A stretch of 64,000 bases of DNA from Pseudevernia furfuracea (lineage: Eukaryota > Ascomycota > Lecanoromycetes > Lecanorales > Parmeliaceae), in NCBI GenBank assembly GCA_022315425.1, contig JAIUPT010000020.1, positions 1,488,001-1,552,000 of the forward strand, given 5' to 3'. Every line of letters begins with the position of its first letter. Positions within the stretch are counted from its first letter, which is position 1. The notes beneath the pieces are model-generated. The model searched no databases. It saw nothing but the letters and a program-made list of their open reading frames with translations, and was not told where the DNA came from. Below are positions 34,070 to 45,800 of this stretch, in pieces. Position numbers and translations under genes: made by a program.

Positions 34070-34799
34070 ATATCATCGTCGTCACTATTCACATCGTACG
34101 TGTCGCCCTCAGAAACCTCCTCAGTAACTCTTAGCATCTATAACCGACGAAGAATCAAGCGCACAAGACGTCGCAAGAAATATGTCAGCCCTAACAGCTT
34201 CAGCGACTAACTCTCTCGAAGAAGAAAGCGCTTTCCCTCTAAACTTTATTGCCATTTTGAAGTTCAATCTAGAATATCGTCGATGAAAGCAGAATATCAA
34301 TAATTGATTAATGCTTAACAACCTTGTTTTCTTTAATGCGATCATCAGTCATAGAGTCTACATCGCTATCTTTCATCGCCTCGAAAATAGCGATCGCGAA
34401 CTCGTCGAAGTCGAATTCGACGATAAAGACTCTTAGATTATGCTCGATGCTCTAATCAAGAACTATCAGCCTAAGAACACGAGTCTCTGCGAATTCTAAT
34501 TTTCCTCATAAGACTTGACGACTCTTACGACATATTCGAGTCAAGTTACATTCAAAATCATGATCTCTTTGAGAACAAGTTCGTCAAGTTTTAAGAGATT
34601 ATCGTGATCGTCGTGAACGAAGAAGTTAGAATCTCCTTCAAAGAAGAAGAACTAATCATATATGTCGCTCGTAACGATAAGAACAAAGACAAACAAGCTA
34701 CTTCTAACAATCTCGGCGACTTTAATATCAATCGTGAGATCTGCTCTTCGTGTAAGACAGCTAATCGCAAATTCAGACATTCCCCTATCAAATGCTGAA

Positions 34800-36590
34800 T
34801 TAAGTTTTCTTATCTCAAGTCTAAGAAATTCATAACGAAAGAGAAAAAGAAGAAGAAGATAAAGATCTTCGACTTCGAAAATGAATTTCTAAGCAACAAG
34901 CGTAAGCGCATCGAAGAGACGTCTTTTAATGTCTCTGCTTTAGAGGAGAACGATTATCTTAATATCAACTATATCTTTCTGAAGGAACTGAACTCCATTA
35001 TATATTATTCGAATATCAACCCGAACGACTTCAATATCCTCGATGCGACTAATGATCAAGTCATTAATCCAATCGTCACGAAAGCTCTCGAACATAGTCT
35101 CATAACTGCGAATTTCGTGAATCTCCTCACCCGAGTCGTCGTAGATTCAGACTACTCTCGTTATTCTTTCGCGAATCGTTCGATGTTCATCACCTATGAA
35201 AAGATTTATTCTCGATCGATCAAGGGCATCGAGAGAAGCGAAGTGCAGTCTTAAGACTGTGACATTATTAATCTCGACTGTGTAATCAGAGGAGAGTGTG
35301 TGATAGTTATTCTACGAAATGTCTTATATATGCTCGATATAGACGTCAATCTTCTCTCGGTCGATAAACTTCTAAACTTCGACATCGCTGTCTTCTTTTA
35401 TAAGATAGAGTGCACTCTTATTAAGAACGATCTGAAGCTTATCGATACTCGCAATCGTGATCTCTTCTTTTTGAATCTCTGATAGAGTCGAAACAGTGCT
35501 CTAATCGCCTATAGTGTGCTTTCGAATCTTATTCATTAACTCTGACATGCTCGCATGAGTCATTTAAGTTAAAACAATCTGAACAAGCTCTCAAATATGA
35601 TCGTTGAAGTGAACTTCACTAAGAACATTACGAAGAAGTATATCTGCGAATACTATATCATAGAACGTCAGAAGGCTGTCTCTTATGATAGTCTCACAGA
35701 GTCAGAAACGCAGTCTAACGAATTTGTTTATAGTGATCTCGTAGAGTCTCTGTCCCCTACTGAATTTAATAACTACAGATACTTTATAACATTCAAGAAT
35801 GATTTTATCTCCTACTCTAAAGTGTACTGTATTCGTCATAAGAGTGAAACGTTTATCATATTCTTACGTTTTAAAGCCTTTCTAGAATCACGAGACTATA
35901 AGATCTATCGCATTCGCCTCGACAATGAAAGAGAGTATATGTTCAAGGTCTTCTTGAATTATCTTCTTCAGTGCGGAATCAGATAGAAGCTCACTGTATC
36001 TGAGAATCTCGAAATGAACGAAGCGATCGAACGTTTTGAACAGATCTTACTATATAAGATGCATCTTATACTGCTAAGTTCTCAGCTCAACAAGTCTTTT
36101 TGATCTGAAATCGTGATCACTATCAATTATTTAATGTTGCGATCCCTCAACGTTCGAATCATTATAACGTTATTTGAGACTTTTTATTATCGAAAGCTCA
36201 TTTTATTTCATCTGCGAACGATTGATTTCATCGTCTATGCATTAAAGCGTATTCAAAAGAAACTCGTGAATAAAAGCGAAAAGTGTGTCCTTCTAAATTA
36301 TGAAGGGAAGTTCATTTTTCGCCTATATAACCTTATCAAGAAAAAGATTATTCGAGTTAATAATATTCACTTCGTTGAGAAGCGTTCCTTGATTGTGAAT
36401 TTCGCAGAAAAGATGAACGCTTATAAGTTTTCGATCAAGCGACAACGTCTTTATGTATTAACATTCGCTGTAAAAGAGACACTTGATGAACAACGTATTA
36501 TTAACATTTCGAAAGATATTGTTCTTATTACGAAGCTCTCAACGACTGCATCTGCATCTGCAATAAACAGATCAAGATCAAATTTCCCAT
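34800..36590 (+). pseudogene. Copia-2 protease and integrase region
   Basis: A retropepsin-like segment near 35,140 reads VVDSDYSRYSFANRSMFIT, where DSG is expected. The GAG_pre-integrase block VLYMLDIDVNLLSVDKLLNF (35,325-35,390) follows. The integrase core is at about 35,600-36,100 (YRYFITFKNDFISYSKVY, RLDNEREY). The integrase C-terminal part (GKFIFRLYNL) follows to 36,590. Several stops interrupt it. Confidence 0.7.
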
Positions 36591-36733
36591 AATCAGCTAA
36601 AAAGCAGACGTCTATATCAAAGCTCTCGTCTCTCGCACGAGTCGTATTATCGATCGCGTTCGCGCGAGTCTCTCGATTAATTGCTGCATTATTAGCTGTC
36701 GAAAGAATAACTCGTTTTCTCACTGTCGTCGAA

Positions 36734-38470
36734 ATGATTCGCGAAGACCCCGAGCTAAGTGCGATCCAAAGAGTACTTCTTGATTATTTCGACACTACGA
36801 TTTCGAACCTACGAGACCTATTATCTGACCCTCTCTCGAGAACATTCGCGACCTTTGCGTTACTGACGAATCATGTCAATAAGTCGAATATTTTCGAGCC
36901 GACGACCTATCAATAGATCATTTTCAATCAACTCTCTCGTATACACTGGGAGCTCGCCATGCAAGACGAATACAAATCTCTCATAAATAACAATACTTAA
37001 TGTCTAATTCAGACGTCTTTAGATATTCATATTCTGAGAGGTCGCTGAATCTATATCGTAAAGCGAGACCTCGCTGAGGAAGTCACTCGCTATAAGGCTC
37101 GCTGAGTGATTCGAGAATTCGAATAATAGAAGGGTCGTAATTATCATAACACGTTCGCCTCAGTGATCAAGTTTATGAGTTATAAGACGATCTTTGCTTT
37201 GACAACGATTCTAAACTGAGACGTAAAACAAATGAACGTCAAAATCGCCTTTCTTTACGATAACGTTCAAGAGACGATTTATGTGCGACAGCTCGATAAT
37301 TTCAGCAAGAACGACATTAAAGTTTATAAGCTGAATAAGACCCTTTATGAACTTAAGCAATTTCCCAGAATTTGATATCAGCACTTCTCGAAGTACATAA
37401 AGAAACTCGAACTAATATTCATCGAATCGAACGAGAGTGTCTTTATGAACGTCAAGGAGAACATTATTATAGCCCTCTATGTGAACGATATATTGATCAC
37501 CGACCTTAACAAAACCGACATTCAACGCATCAAAAAGGCCCTCAATGGCAAGTTTCACATATCCGACTTGAGACCTTGCGTCTATTATTTAGACATGACC
37601 GTCAAAAGAGATCGTGTCGCCGATATTCTTCGTCTGAGACAAGCAGCCTATGTCACTCGTTTCTTAAAGCATTTCAATTATTAAAGTCTTAATTCAGTCT
37701 CTACGCCTCTAAAAACCAGTCGCAAGCTACAATCTGCGAAAGAGAACTATGTTACCTCGAGAAAGCTATGCGAGAACTATCGATCTGTCGTGGAATCCCT
37801 CATGTATGCCATGTTAGAAACTCGTTCTAATATCGTCTATGCTGTCTCTCTTGTCAGTCGCTATTTAGTTAATTCGATTCAGACACACTGAAATGCAGTG
37901 ATTCGAATCTTTCGATACCTTAGAGACACGGTGCACTACGAACTAGTGTACAAAGGATCCCTTCAAGCCCTCATCGAGTACATCGATTTCGATTGAGCTG
38001 ACGACTCGACTCGAAGATCTATCTCCGACTACCTATTCAACGTCGATAACGACGCTATCAGCTAATCATCAAAGCGTCAAGTCATCGTCGCGTTATCCAT
38101 TTGCGAAGCCGAGTATATCGATCAAACGTTGATTATTAAAGAAGTCATTTAATTGAAAACTCTTCTCAATCAACTCCTGCGGCCTCGAGACTTTAACTCG
38201 AAGACTATCATAATCTTCGACGACAATCAGAGCGCAATTGCCCTCGTCAAGAACGCTTAGTTCCATGCTCGCATCAAGCACATTGACATCGCTCATCATT
38301 TCGTGCGTGAAAAAGTCAACGACGACATCGTGAATATGCAATTCGTATTCACGAATAAACAAATGATCGACGATCTCATCAAAGCCCTCTGTCTCGACAA
38401 ATTCGTTACTTTTCGCGATGTCCTTGAGGTGAAATCAGCCTCAGAATATTCTCTCAGCGTCAAAGACTAA
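36734..38470 (+). pseudogene. Copia-2 reverse transcriptase and RNase H region
   Basis: The RVT_2 entry WELAMQDEYKSLI is at about 36,950. VYKLNKTLYELKQFPRI lies near 37,320, and the polymerase motif LYVNDILITD (YVDD with Asp to Asn) near 37,480. The Copia-type RNase H has MYAMLETRSNIVYAVSLVSR, a CEAEYI motif near 38,105 and DDNQSAIALVKNA near 38,220. Stops replace Trp and Gln codons throughout. Confidence 0.8.
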
Positions 38471-39020
38471 CCCTCAGCGCTCTTGCTTCTAATCTGAAGT
38501 CGTTAGTTCCAGAGAAGTGACGCTATTCACCTTGCCTGTGAACGCCAGATCTTCTGTTTTCTTTCACTACTTCTTATTTCACTCTCTCATATATTCACCG
38601 ACTTCGTTTTAATAGAAATTGAGTGTGCATCAGATTTATTTTAAAGAAAACTTTCAAAAAATCGTCTTTTTTTTCGGAAAATGAAAGTTTTGTATAAAGG
38701 ATTAAAACGGATTTTTACATGTTTTCGAATTTGATATAATCGTTTTTAAAACTTGGTTCGAATTTGATATAGTCGTTTTCAGAACTTGATTTCTTCACTT
38801 TTGTGAACCGAACTTCGCGCTAATCCGATTGGGGTTTTTTGCGTCGCGAAGTGCGAAAATCGTATTTTCGCATCTTTGAGTATGCGAGCGAAGGGGAGTG
38901 TCAAAATTCGGGTCACGTGACATGGTCACGTGATGCGCTAAGGCGCATCCTCATAGTCGCTCTTTACTCTCGTAGTATTCTATAGTTAATAACTAAGTGT
39001 CCTACCATCTATTCTTGACA

Positions 39021-39612
39021 CATCAAGCATAATATAACGATATAGATAATATTCTATCTCGCCTTTATAACCTTTCTCAGAGTGAACGAGTTCATATACG
39101 AATCGAAAGATCTCCGCGACGAGGACTTCGACAATTGATTTTTAACACGTCGTCACGTGAGACTGTACGAAGATTATCTCGAATTGACGTTGTTAGCATT
39201 CAAGACGAATTCCTTCAGATAAGACGTCACGCTATTCGTATCAGACACGAACGACGAGACATGTGTCGTACGTGCATTGAGATATCTGTTTAATAAGTGA
39301 TCGACATCGCTATTCTCGCCCCTCTTCGCGATCGACAAGAGCTTTATTAAAAGAACGATCACTTACAATCTACGTCTAACATTGAGATTCAGCGATCTTT
39401 CAGATCATTACTTTGATTATTTCTTTCGTCGAGGGGTAGCTATCACTGCGAGATTAGTAGATCTAAGCGAAGACGAAATTAAGCTGTTAGATAGATGAAA
39501 ATCGAACTTCTATCGTCTTTACATTAAGATTCACCCAGTCTATATTCTCGTCGCGTCGCGTCGACAACAGCGTGTTATCGATTCATTCCTCGAGAACGAA
39601 TCGAATAATTAA
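39021..39612 (+). pseudogene. Tyrosine recombinase, catalytic part
   Basis: After the second CATCA the frame continues FYLAFITFLRVNEFIYESKD, the block with the first catalytic Arg (LRVGE-type). Next are TRRHVRLYEDYLELTL and RALRYLFNK. The H-x-x-R block reads DYFFRRGVAITARLV, with the His and Gly positions mutated. The family's GRWKS motif survives as DR-stop-KS, followed by the nucleophile Tyr in FYRLYIKIHPVYI. The order R...HxxR...Y and the GLSEDEIKLLGRW-like spacing are those of tyrosine recombinases in DIRS elements and Cryptons. The frame ends at 39,612, 67 bp before repeat B1. Confidence 0.78.
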
Positions 39613-39679
39613 TCGTCACCGCGTTCTCTGTTTCTTAGCGCTGATGCGACCGTTCTCTTCGAGGCCGTTGCTTAGAGTT

Positions 39680-39834
39680 TGAGAGTTTTTCTAGCGTTGA
39701 GGTACGAGAACACGTCTGCTCAGGCCTCTGTTGACTCAGAATCCTGGCGTTGAACGGCTTAATCACATCTACGAGTTCTGTATAGTCTCATATTGCCCAG
39801 TTGAGTCTTTGTCACGTGCGAATTAAGAACACTA
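39680..39834 (+). repeat. Split repeat B1 of the tyrosine-recombinase element
   Basis: 155 bp from TGAGAGTTTTTCTAGCG to AAGAACACTA, repeated as B2 at 40,131-40,285. Differences between the two are transitions. Confidence 0.85.
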
Positions 39835-40037
39835 ATTGACCCGACTTGATAGAGAATTAGTGGGTCTTAATCTCGCACTCGCGTATAGCATGTTGATTGT
39901 ATACTATTTTTGAATTTGATAGACGTGTTCTTTACAGAGAACAGATCTTATTTGAAAGCAGCATAAGTAGCTGTATTTCATCTGCGTTTGACTCTTTATT
40001 CGAACTGATCTCTTTCAGAGCAATAGCATTCTTTCGT
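39835..40037 (+). repeat. Split repeat A2 of the tyrosine-recombinase element
   Basis: 203-bp second copy of A1, joined directly to B1. The B1-A2 junction (ACACTA-ATTGACC) equals the circle junction expected of the two element ends. Confidence 0.85.
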
Positions 40038-40130
40038 CCCGCCCACCCACACCTGTTTTTACATGTATTCACGGCGTTTCTACATGTATATAGCTTCGTT
40101 TTTCACTCCAGGTCTATGCTTCTACAAGCA

Positions 40131-40285
40131 TGAGAGTTTTTCTAGCGCTGAGGTACGAGAACACGCCTGCTCAGGCCTCTGTTGGCTCAGAATCCTGGCG
40201 TTGAACGGCTCAATCACATCTACGAGTTCTATATAGTCTTATGTTGCCCAGTTGAGTCTTTGTCACGTGCGAATTAAGAACACTA
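40131..40285 (+). repeat. Split repeat B2 (right end of the tyrosine-recombinase element)
   Basis: 155-bp second copy of B1. A 93-bp unique stretch separates it from A2. The following base resumes Copia-1 sequence (AAAGCAGAATA). Confidence 0.85.
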
Positions 40286-41089
40286 AAAGCAGAATATGTC
40301 AAGAATAGGTGGTAGGACACTTAGTTGTAAACTATAGAATGCTACGAGAGTAAAGAGCGACTATGAGGATGCGCCTTAGCGCATCACGTGACCATGTCAC
40401 GTGACCCGAATTTTGACACTCCCCTTCGCTCGCATACTCAAAAATGCGAAAACACGATTTTCGCACTTCGCGACGCAAAAAACCCCAATCGGGTTAGCGC
40501 GAAGTCCGATTCACAAAAGTGAAGAAACCAAGTTCTGAAAACGACTATGTCAAATTCGAACCAAGTTTTAAAAACGACTATATCAAATTCGAAGACATGT
40601 AAAAATCCGTTCTAGTTCTTTATACAAAACTTTCATTTTCCGAAAAAAGACGGTTTTTTGAAAGTTTTCTTTGGAATAGACCTAGTGCACACTCAATTTC
40701 TATCAAAACGAGGTCGATAGATACATGAGGGGGTGGAACAAGAAGCAGTGAAAGAAAACCGAAGATCTAACGTTCATAGACAAGGTGAATAACGTTACTT
40801 CTCTGAAACTAACGACTCCAGATTAAAAGCAAGAGCGCTGAGGATTACTCTTTGACGCTAAGAGAATGTTCTGAGGCTAATTTCACCCCAAGAGCATCGC
40901 GAAAGACAACGAATTTGTCGAGACAGAGGGCTTTAATGAGATCGTCGATTATTTGTTTATTCGTGAATACGAACTGCATGTTCACGGTGTCGTCATTAAC
41001 TTTTTCACGCACGAAATAATGAGCGATATCAATGTGCTTAATGCGAGCATGAAACTAAGCGTTCTTGACGAGGGCAATTGCGCCCTAAT

Positions 41090-41295
41090 TGTAATGCTCA
41101 TGGCATATGATCATTTATGGGTGTGTAAAGTCTTGTCTTTATGTTCTAGCTACGAGGCTGCTTTTGTAAGGAATACATCGAAGACGCTAATATCAGCATG
41201 ACCTAGTCTCTCCCCCTTCTCCAAGGCATGGCAAGAGTCATCCTTCTGCGAAAGGCTTCGACATGAGGACTATGCCCTTGGCTATGATCATAACA
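41090..41295 (-). repeat. Ty3/Gypsy-1 3' LTR (206 bp)
   Basis: It differs from the other LTR at eight positions over 190 aligned bases. All eight are transitions in the direction G-to-A or C-to-T in this copy, and all lie in the half nearer the body of the element. Confidence 0.88.
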
Positions 41296-41466
41296 GTTGC
41301 CGTCAAACAAACAAAGTCATCGCCTCGATAACATAAGAATATATGCAATAACCTTGGGAGTTTCTTCGTAGCAAACGATGTATACGTCTGCTTGTTAGTT
41401 CTGCCTGTTCAACAAGGTATTAATGTAGATTGTGATGTAGGAATGATGTTGATATGAGTTATAAAG

Positions 41467-42816
41467 CTATGTTAATGCAGCGGCAGCTTCGTTTGCCTCC
41501 TCGAACTCCCTGACTATATTCGATACATTCGTTAACTGCTTAACGGAGAGCCACTCATCTTCCTGAGGACCGCATCCTTTTCATCGAATCAAGTATTGAG
41601 TAGTTGCCTGTTTGACCCTGTCATAGCGACGTTGTCGCTTCCTCACTAGACGTTCTATTTCGTGCTCATCCTCGTTGTCAACAACGACGACAGATGACAC
41701 GGTGAGCTGACGTCCATACGGATCTGAGACAGGTGCGATAGCTGATTTGAGGTGTACAACTGACACGACGTCGTGGATCTTCATAGTAGACGACAGCTTG
41801 AGACGCTAAGCAAGGCGTCCGATTCGCTCAATCACTTCGAATGGTTCAGCGAATTATTGGCCAAGTTTCCGCGACTGTACTTCGGCCATTTGATAGCCTC
41901 TGTGGAGACGCAGATGCACGTGTTCGTCAACTCTAAAGAACATTGATGTGTGCTTGACATCGTAGTATTCCTTCATTCGTACTGAGGCGAAGGCTAATAC
42001 ATCGTGAGCATCGATATGCTCAGGGCGGTAAGAGGCATCAAGGATAGTCTCAGAATAACGAGTCGAAAAGGCATCAGCTGTAGAAGACTGCGACACGGCT
42101 GATACGAAAGGCTTTGACGATATGGCAACGGGCACTTGTACTGCTATAGCGCGCTGCTCTGAAGCTGATATCACGACAGGTGCTGAAGCTTCTTAAGAAG
42201 TAGAGTTGAAAGCTTGTTACAGATCAGTTGCCTCGATAAGATCGTTGAGATCGAGGCCTTCGATGCTCAGCAAGTTCAATGATTCTTTGATTTTGAACCC
42301 ATAAAGAACTTCTGTAGATGCTAGATGCGTTGAGCTGTACTTTATAGAGTTATTAAGAATAGCAGTCAGTTACGATAACACGATTGATCATAAACCGTGA
42401 GACACTGTGAGGATAAAGTAACGCAAGGCTATTTCGACAATCTCATTCGACTTCTCGAACTGTTTATTAGTCTGAGAGTGTCAGGCGGTGAAATACAGTA
42501 AATCGACGTTGAGAAGCTTGAGAATTTGTTGTCACAGTTATTTAACGAATTTGCGATCTCGATCGGAAATAATGACTTGCGACAGACTCCAGTTCAGTAG
42601 CAATAGCCTGGTAAGCAAATGATAGGCTCATTAAGTGCCGTTCCAAGTTGAGACATCTGAGATGAGTGTAATGACCTTGCTTGTCTTTTTCGTTATCGAC
42701 ATGATATTATCGTAGTTAGAAGAAGTCTTTGATAAGATCAAGATGAAGTCGATGGTGATTATATGAAATGAGCGTGACCGCGTGTATATTGACTGTAACG
42801 AGCCATACGAAGAGTG
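41467..42816 (-). pseudogene. Ty3/Gypsy-1 integrase core and chromodomain, hypermutated end of pol
   Basis: Downstream of the stop at 42,817 the pol frame continues with about ten stops. The integrase core is visible (FHIITIDFILILSKTSSNYD, VIISDRDRKFV and a HSQTNKQFEKSNE-like block). The C-terminal segment has EYYDVKHTSMFFRVDEHVHL. The end reads QYLIR-stop-KGCGPQEDEWLSVKQLTN, the YLIKWKGYG...WE pattern of a chromodomain. Chromodomains direct such elements to heterochromatin. In this family Trp codons are the usual victims of the mutation. Confidence 0.75.
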
Positions 42817-45800
42817 TCAAGGAGTTTGATACAGTTGACAGTGAGAACAGTGTCGTAGATACTCATGCAATTTAGTAGACATGTTGTAGATGTAAATATC
42901 ACGCGTCAACTTCTCATAAGTACGAGCATATTCTGAATGTCTCATTTCGTCATGGGCCAACTTGAAGACCTCATGCTCCAAGGCCCTTGTTGGCACGCAC
43001 AGTCGCATTCCAATCTCGGCATCATCGAAGTAGAGTAAGTCGTTGATGAGCTTGTATGGCAGTCTAGCAGCGTTATCCCCTAGCTCTGCATTTGCCTTCA
43101 CGGTGGCAATGACCCTGGTCCACCTTGGCTCATCCTGGTAGCCTTTTGCTACCCGGTTGCGAAAGGCTTCACTGACAGAGATTACACTAACAGGGAACGA
43201 GTCGATGGCGTCCAGGATGGAGCCTTCCTCAGATCGATCTGAGGCTGAGGCTGCTCTGCTTGCCAATCGTGACAAGGCGTCTGGCACGATATTAGCCTTG
43301 CCAGGCTTATGTCTCAACTCAATGCGGAAGCGCTGTAAGTACTCTGAAGCACGTATCAGACGGAGGTTGAGCTTCTCGGTAGATGTAGTATTCATGCTGC
43401 TCTGACGTACGATGCCGATAGCGGCGGAGTGGTCTGTGTAGACAATGGTGACCCTTGAAGCTATGACAGCTTCAATCAAGTGGCGGATCTTCTTGACTAC
43501 CCATACTATGCCAGCCATTTCCAACTCAGTTGGCCAATACCGGGTTTCTGCTGGCGTTAGTTGCCTGCTGAGAAAGAGAATCGGCTGTAAGGACTTTTGC
43601 TTGAGGACATCGGCTTTGACAGCGTCTGCTGAAGGCTTCGCGTCAGGGTTCCGCAGAAGGGGATCATCGCCCTTGACATGATAGACGTGAGCTCCGAATC
43701 CAAATTCCTTGCTAGCATCAAGGTCCACATACAGCTGTCTGTTGGGATCGTGATGATGTAGCATCGTGGCAGAGGCGAAAATTCCTTGAAGTTGGTGATA
43801 GGCATTGAGTTCTTTTGGCGTTGGCGTTTGTAGATATGCTCTGCTGGCTTCAGCTTTGCGAGCACTTCCCGTAGTGCTTCTGCAGTTGCGGTTGAGCAGC
43901 GTTTTTCGCTCTTGTAGAGGCTTGACGATAGCGGAGTAATAAGGCACATACTGCTTGAGATAGCCTGTCATGCCTAGGTATCGCTCAAGGGCTGCTAGGG
44001 TACGTGGGAACTCGAGGTTGCGGATGGCTGCAAGCTTATCCTCTGAGGTAGCCAAGCCCAGGGCGTCAACGTGCTGTCCCAGCAATTGAACTGATGGGTA
44101 GCCCAGAAAGGCTTTCGCAGGTGCCAAATGGATGTTCATGTCAGACAATGCCTTAAAGACAAGGTTGAGATGCTTAAGGTGCTCTTCTAATGAGGTGGAG
44201 AAGATGACTATGTCATCGACATATGCTCTGCAGAAATGTCGAAATGGTCGAAGGATTCCATCAATCATCCTTTGGACATAGGCGGGCGAATTGCGGTAGC
44301 CCATGACTGGAACATTGAATGTCTCTTGACCACGATGTGAAGAGACGCTCAGACGGTATCGATGCTGTCGTTGTACCCACCACTGATAGAAGAATGCGGC
44401 GGCATCGATAGTCGAAATATGAGTGGCATTTCGTAACAATGCAAGGATTTCGGATTGCATTGGCACAGGGTAAGCATCAGGCACAGTGATTTTGTTAAGT
44501 GCTCTGATATCAATGACCACTCGGCCTTTTGGGCCATCGGCAGTCTCTCTCCAGACCACGAAGCAAGGGAAAGAGAATGGTGTGCTGGTTGTAGTCCATT
44601 CCATGCGGCCTTGTTCATGCAATTTGTCGAAGGCTTTGTCAATGACTTCCTTGTCTCTTACACCAACGGGATAGACTCGTGCTTGACCGGCCTTGTAGAT
44701 TTCTTGCCAGTTCTCGACAAGCGGAATTTCCATCCATTGATCCTCTGGTACGTTGGTGACATTGCCGGTGTCCTTCCATAGGCTTGGGAAGGCTTCGGTA
44801 ACCTTCGCAATTTCCGCGGTAGCTACCATATCTCCATAGATAGTAGCACCTGTGGAATGAACAGTTTCCTTGGTGGAAATGACAGCGCTGAAGGCTGCGG
44901 CAGCACACATCAGTCCCTTGAAGGCCTTCTTGATCAAGGACTTTGATCTGGCTTTCTTGGGAGGCTTTTCTGCCAGAGTGGCGTGTTCCATATCAATCTG
45001 GAAGCATCCTTCAGCCTCATACTCAAGAACCTTGCCGAGGCGGGTGTGCCTGGCAAGTGTGACTGGCAGGTCAGTGTCGTTACGAACTATGACGCCTTGA
45101 CTTGACAGACTGTTGTCGATGACGCTTGCGGAGAGGGTCAGAGTATCCATTTGCTCTGGCTCGAAGATGAGATCTCGTCCCGAAGGGAGGTCGACAGGTT
45201 CGATTGGCACTGTCAAGAAGGAGTGAGCTGGCACCGCATAGCGGGCCTTGGAGATGACCACAGCATCAGTCCTAGGACCTTTGACTATCATAGACATTGG
45301 GACCTGGATGTTACAAGACCCAATGGTAGCCATATCCTTGGCGGTGTCGAGGATGATTGCCTCAGGCTTCATGATGTCAATTCCGATGAGTGCTTTGGCA
45401 GAAAGGTCATCGACAATATGGATTTCTCGGCGAATCAATGCTACCTTTTCACCATTACAGCTGGGTATGTACATGGGAATAATGGCATACTCGCAAGCAT
45501 CATGCTCTTTGGTACCTAGCCCTCGGACCTTGATTGGAGATGTTTTCTTGACCTCGATATGTAAGCCTCCGTCCTTAATGAGCTGGTTCAGGAAGGCACG
45601 GTCGATCAGCGACATCGTACATCCCGTGTCAAAGCAGAATTCGTAGAGGCGGCCTTGGTAAGTGAGTGATACCTTTACGGTGGCAAAGCGGAATCCTCGG
45701 AATGCACGTCCCGGAGTGGGTTGATCCTTGGCAGTTGATTCAACGATTTGGCATGAGAATGCAGTGACTCCTGCGGAAGGCTTCGTAACAGCCTGGGCAG

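Larger units (their letters stand above)
32774..39020 (+). mobile_element. Copia-2: complete Ty1/Copia element, 5-bp TSD CATCA
   Basis: 6,247 bp with 122-bp LTRs at 32,774-32,895 and 38,899-39,020. CATCA is repeated at 32,769-32,773 and 39,021-39,025. The primer site GGTTATGAGCCCG follows the 5' LTR; the purine tract GAAGGGGAG precedes the 3' LTR. Domain order Gag, protease, integrase, RT, RNase H is that of Ty1/Copia. It is the least mutated Copia copy here, but every long frame still carries stops. Compared with Copia-1 it lacks one 122-bp leader repeat and about 130 bp of gag near 34,480. It inserted into the tyrosine-recombinase gene. Confidence 0.92.
28959..40285 (+). mobile_element. Tyrosine-recombinase (DIRS-order, PAT/Ngaro-like) retrotransposon with split direct repeats
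   Basis: The element starts ATTGACCC at 28,959 and ends AACACTA at 40,285. It sits in Copia-1 exactly between GATG and AAAG, with no duplicated target bases. Layout: repeat A1, gag-like ORF, RT-RNase H, tyrosine recombinase, then B1-A2-B2. Without the inserted Copia-2 (32,774-39,020 plus its 5-bp duplication) it is about 5.1 kb, including a 195-bp solo LTR with its own 5-bp duplication. All three frames are recognisable but broken by C-to-T/G-to-A changes. A split-direct-repeat layout plus an encoded tyrosine recombinase defines PAT/Ngaro-type elements, which use a circular intermediate and not a DDE integrase. Confidence 0.85.

Noticed and set aside
39680..40285. Small LTR element with 155-bp LTRs (B1 and B2)
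   Set aside because: The internal part is the A repeat found at 28,959, ends are not TG...CA, and no target duplication exists; split direct repeats explain it better.
43157..45646. Several plus-strand frames of 60-132 codons in 43-45.7 kb
   Set aside because: Antisense shadows of the open Ty3/Gypsy pol frame.
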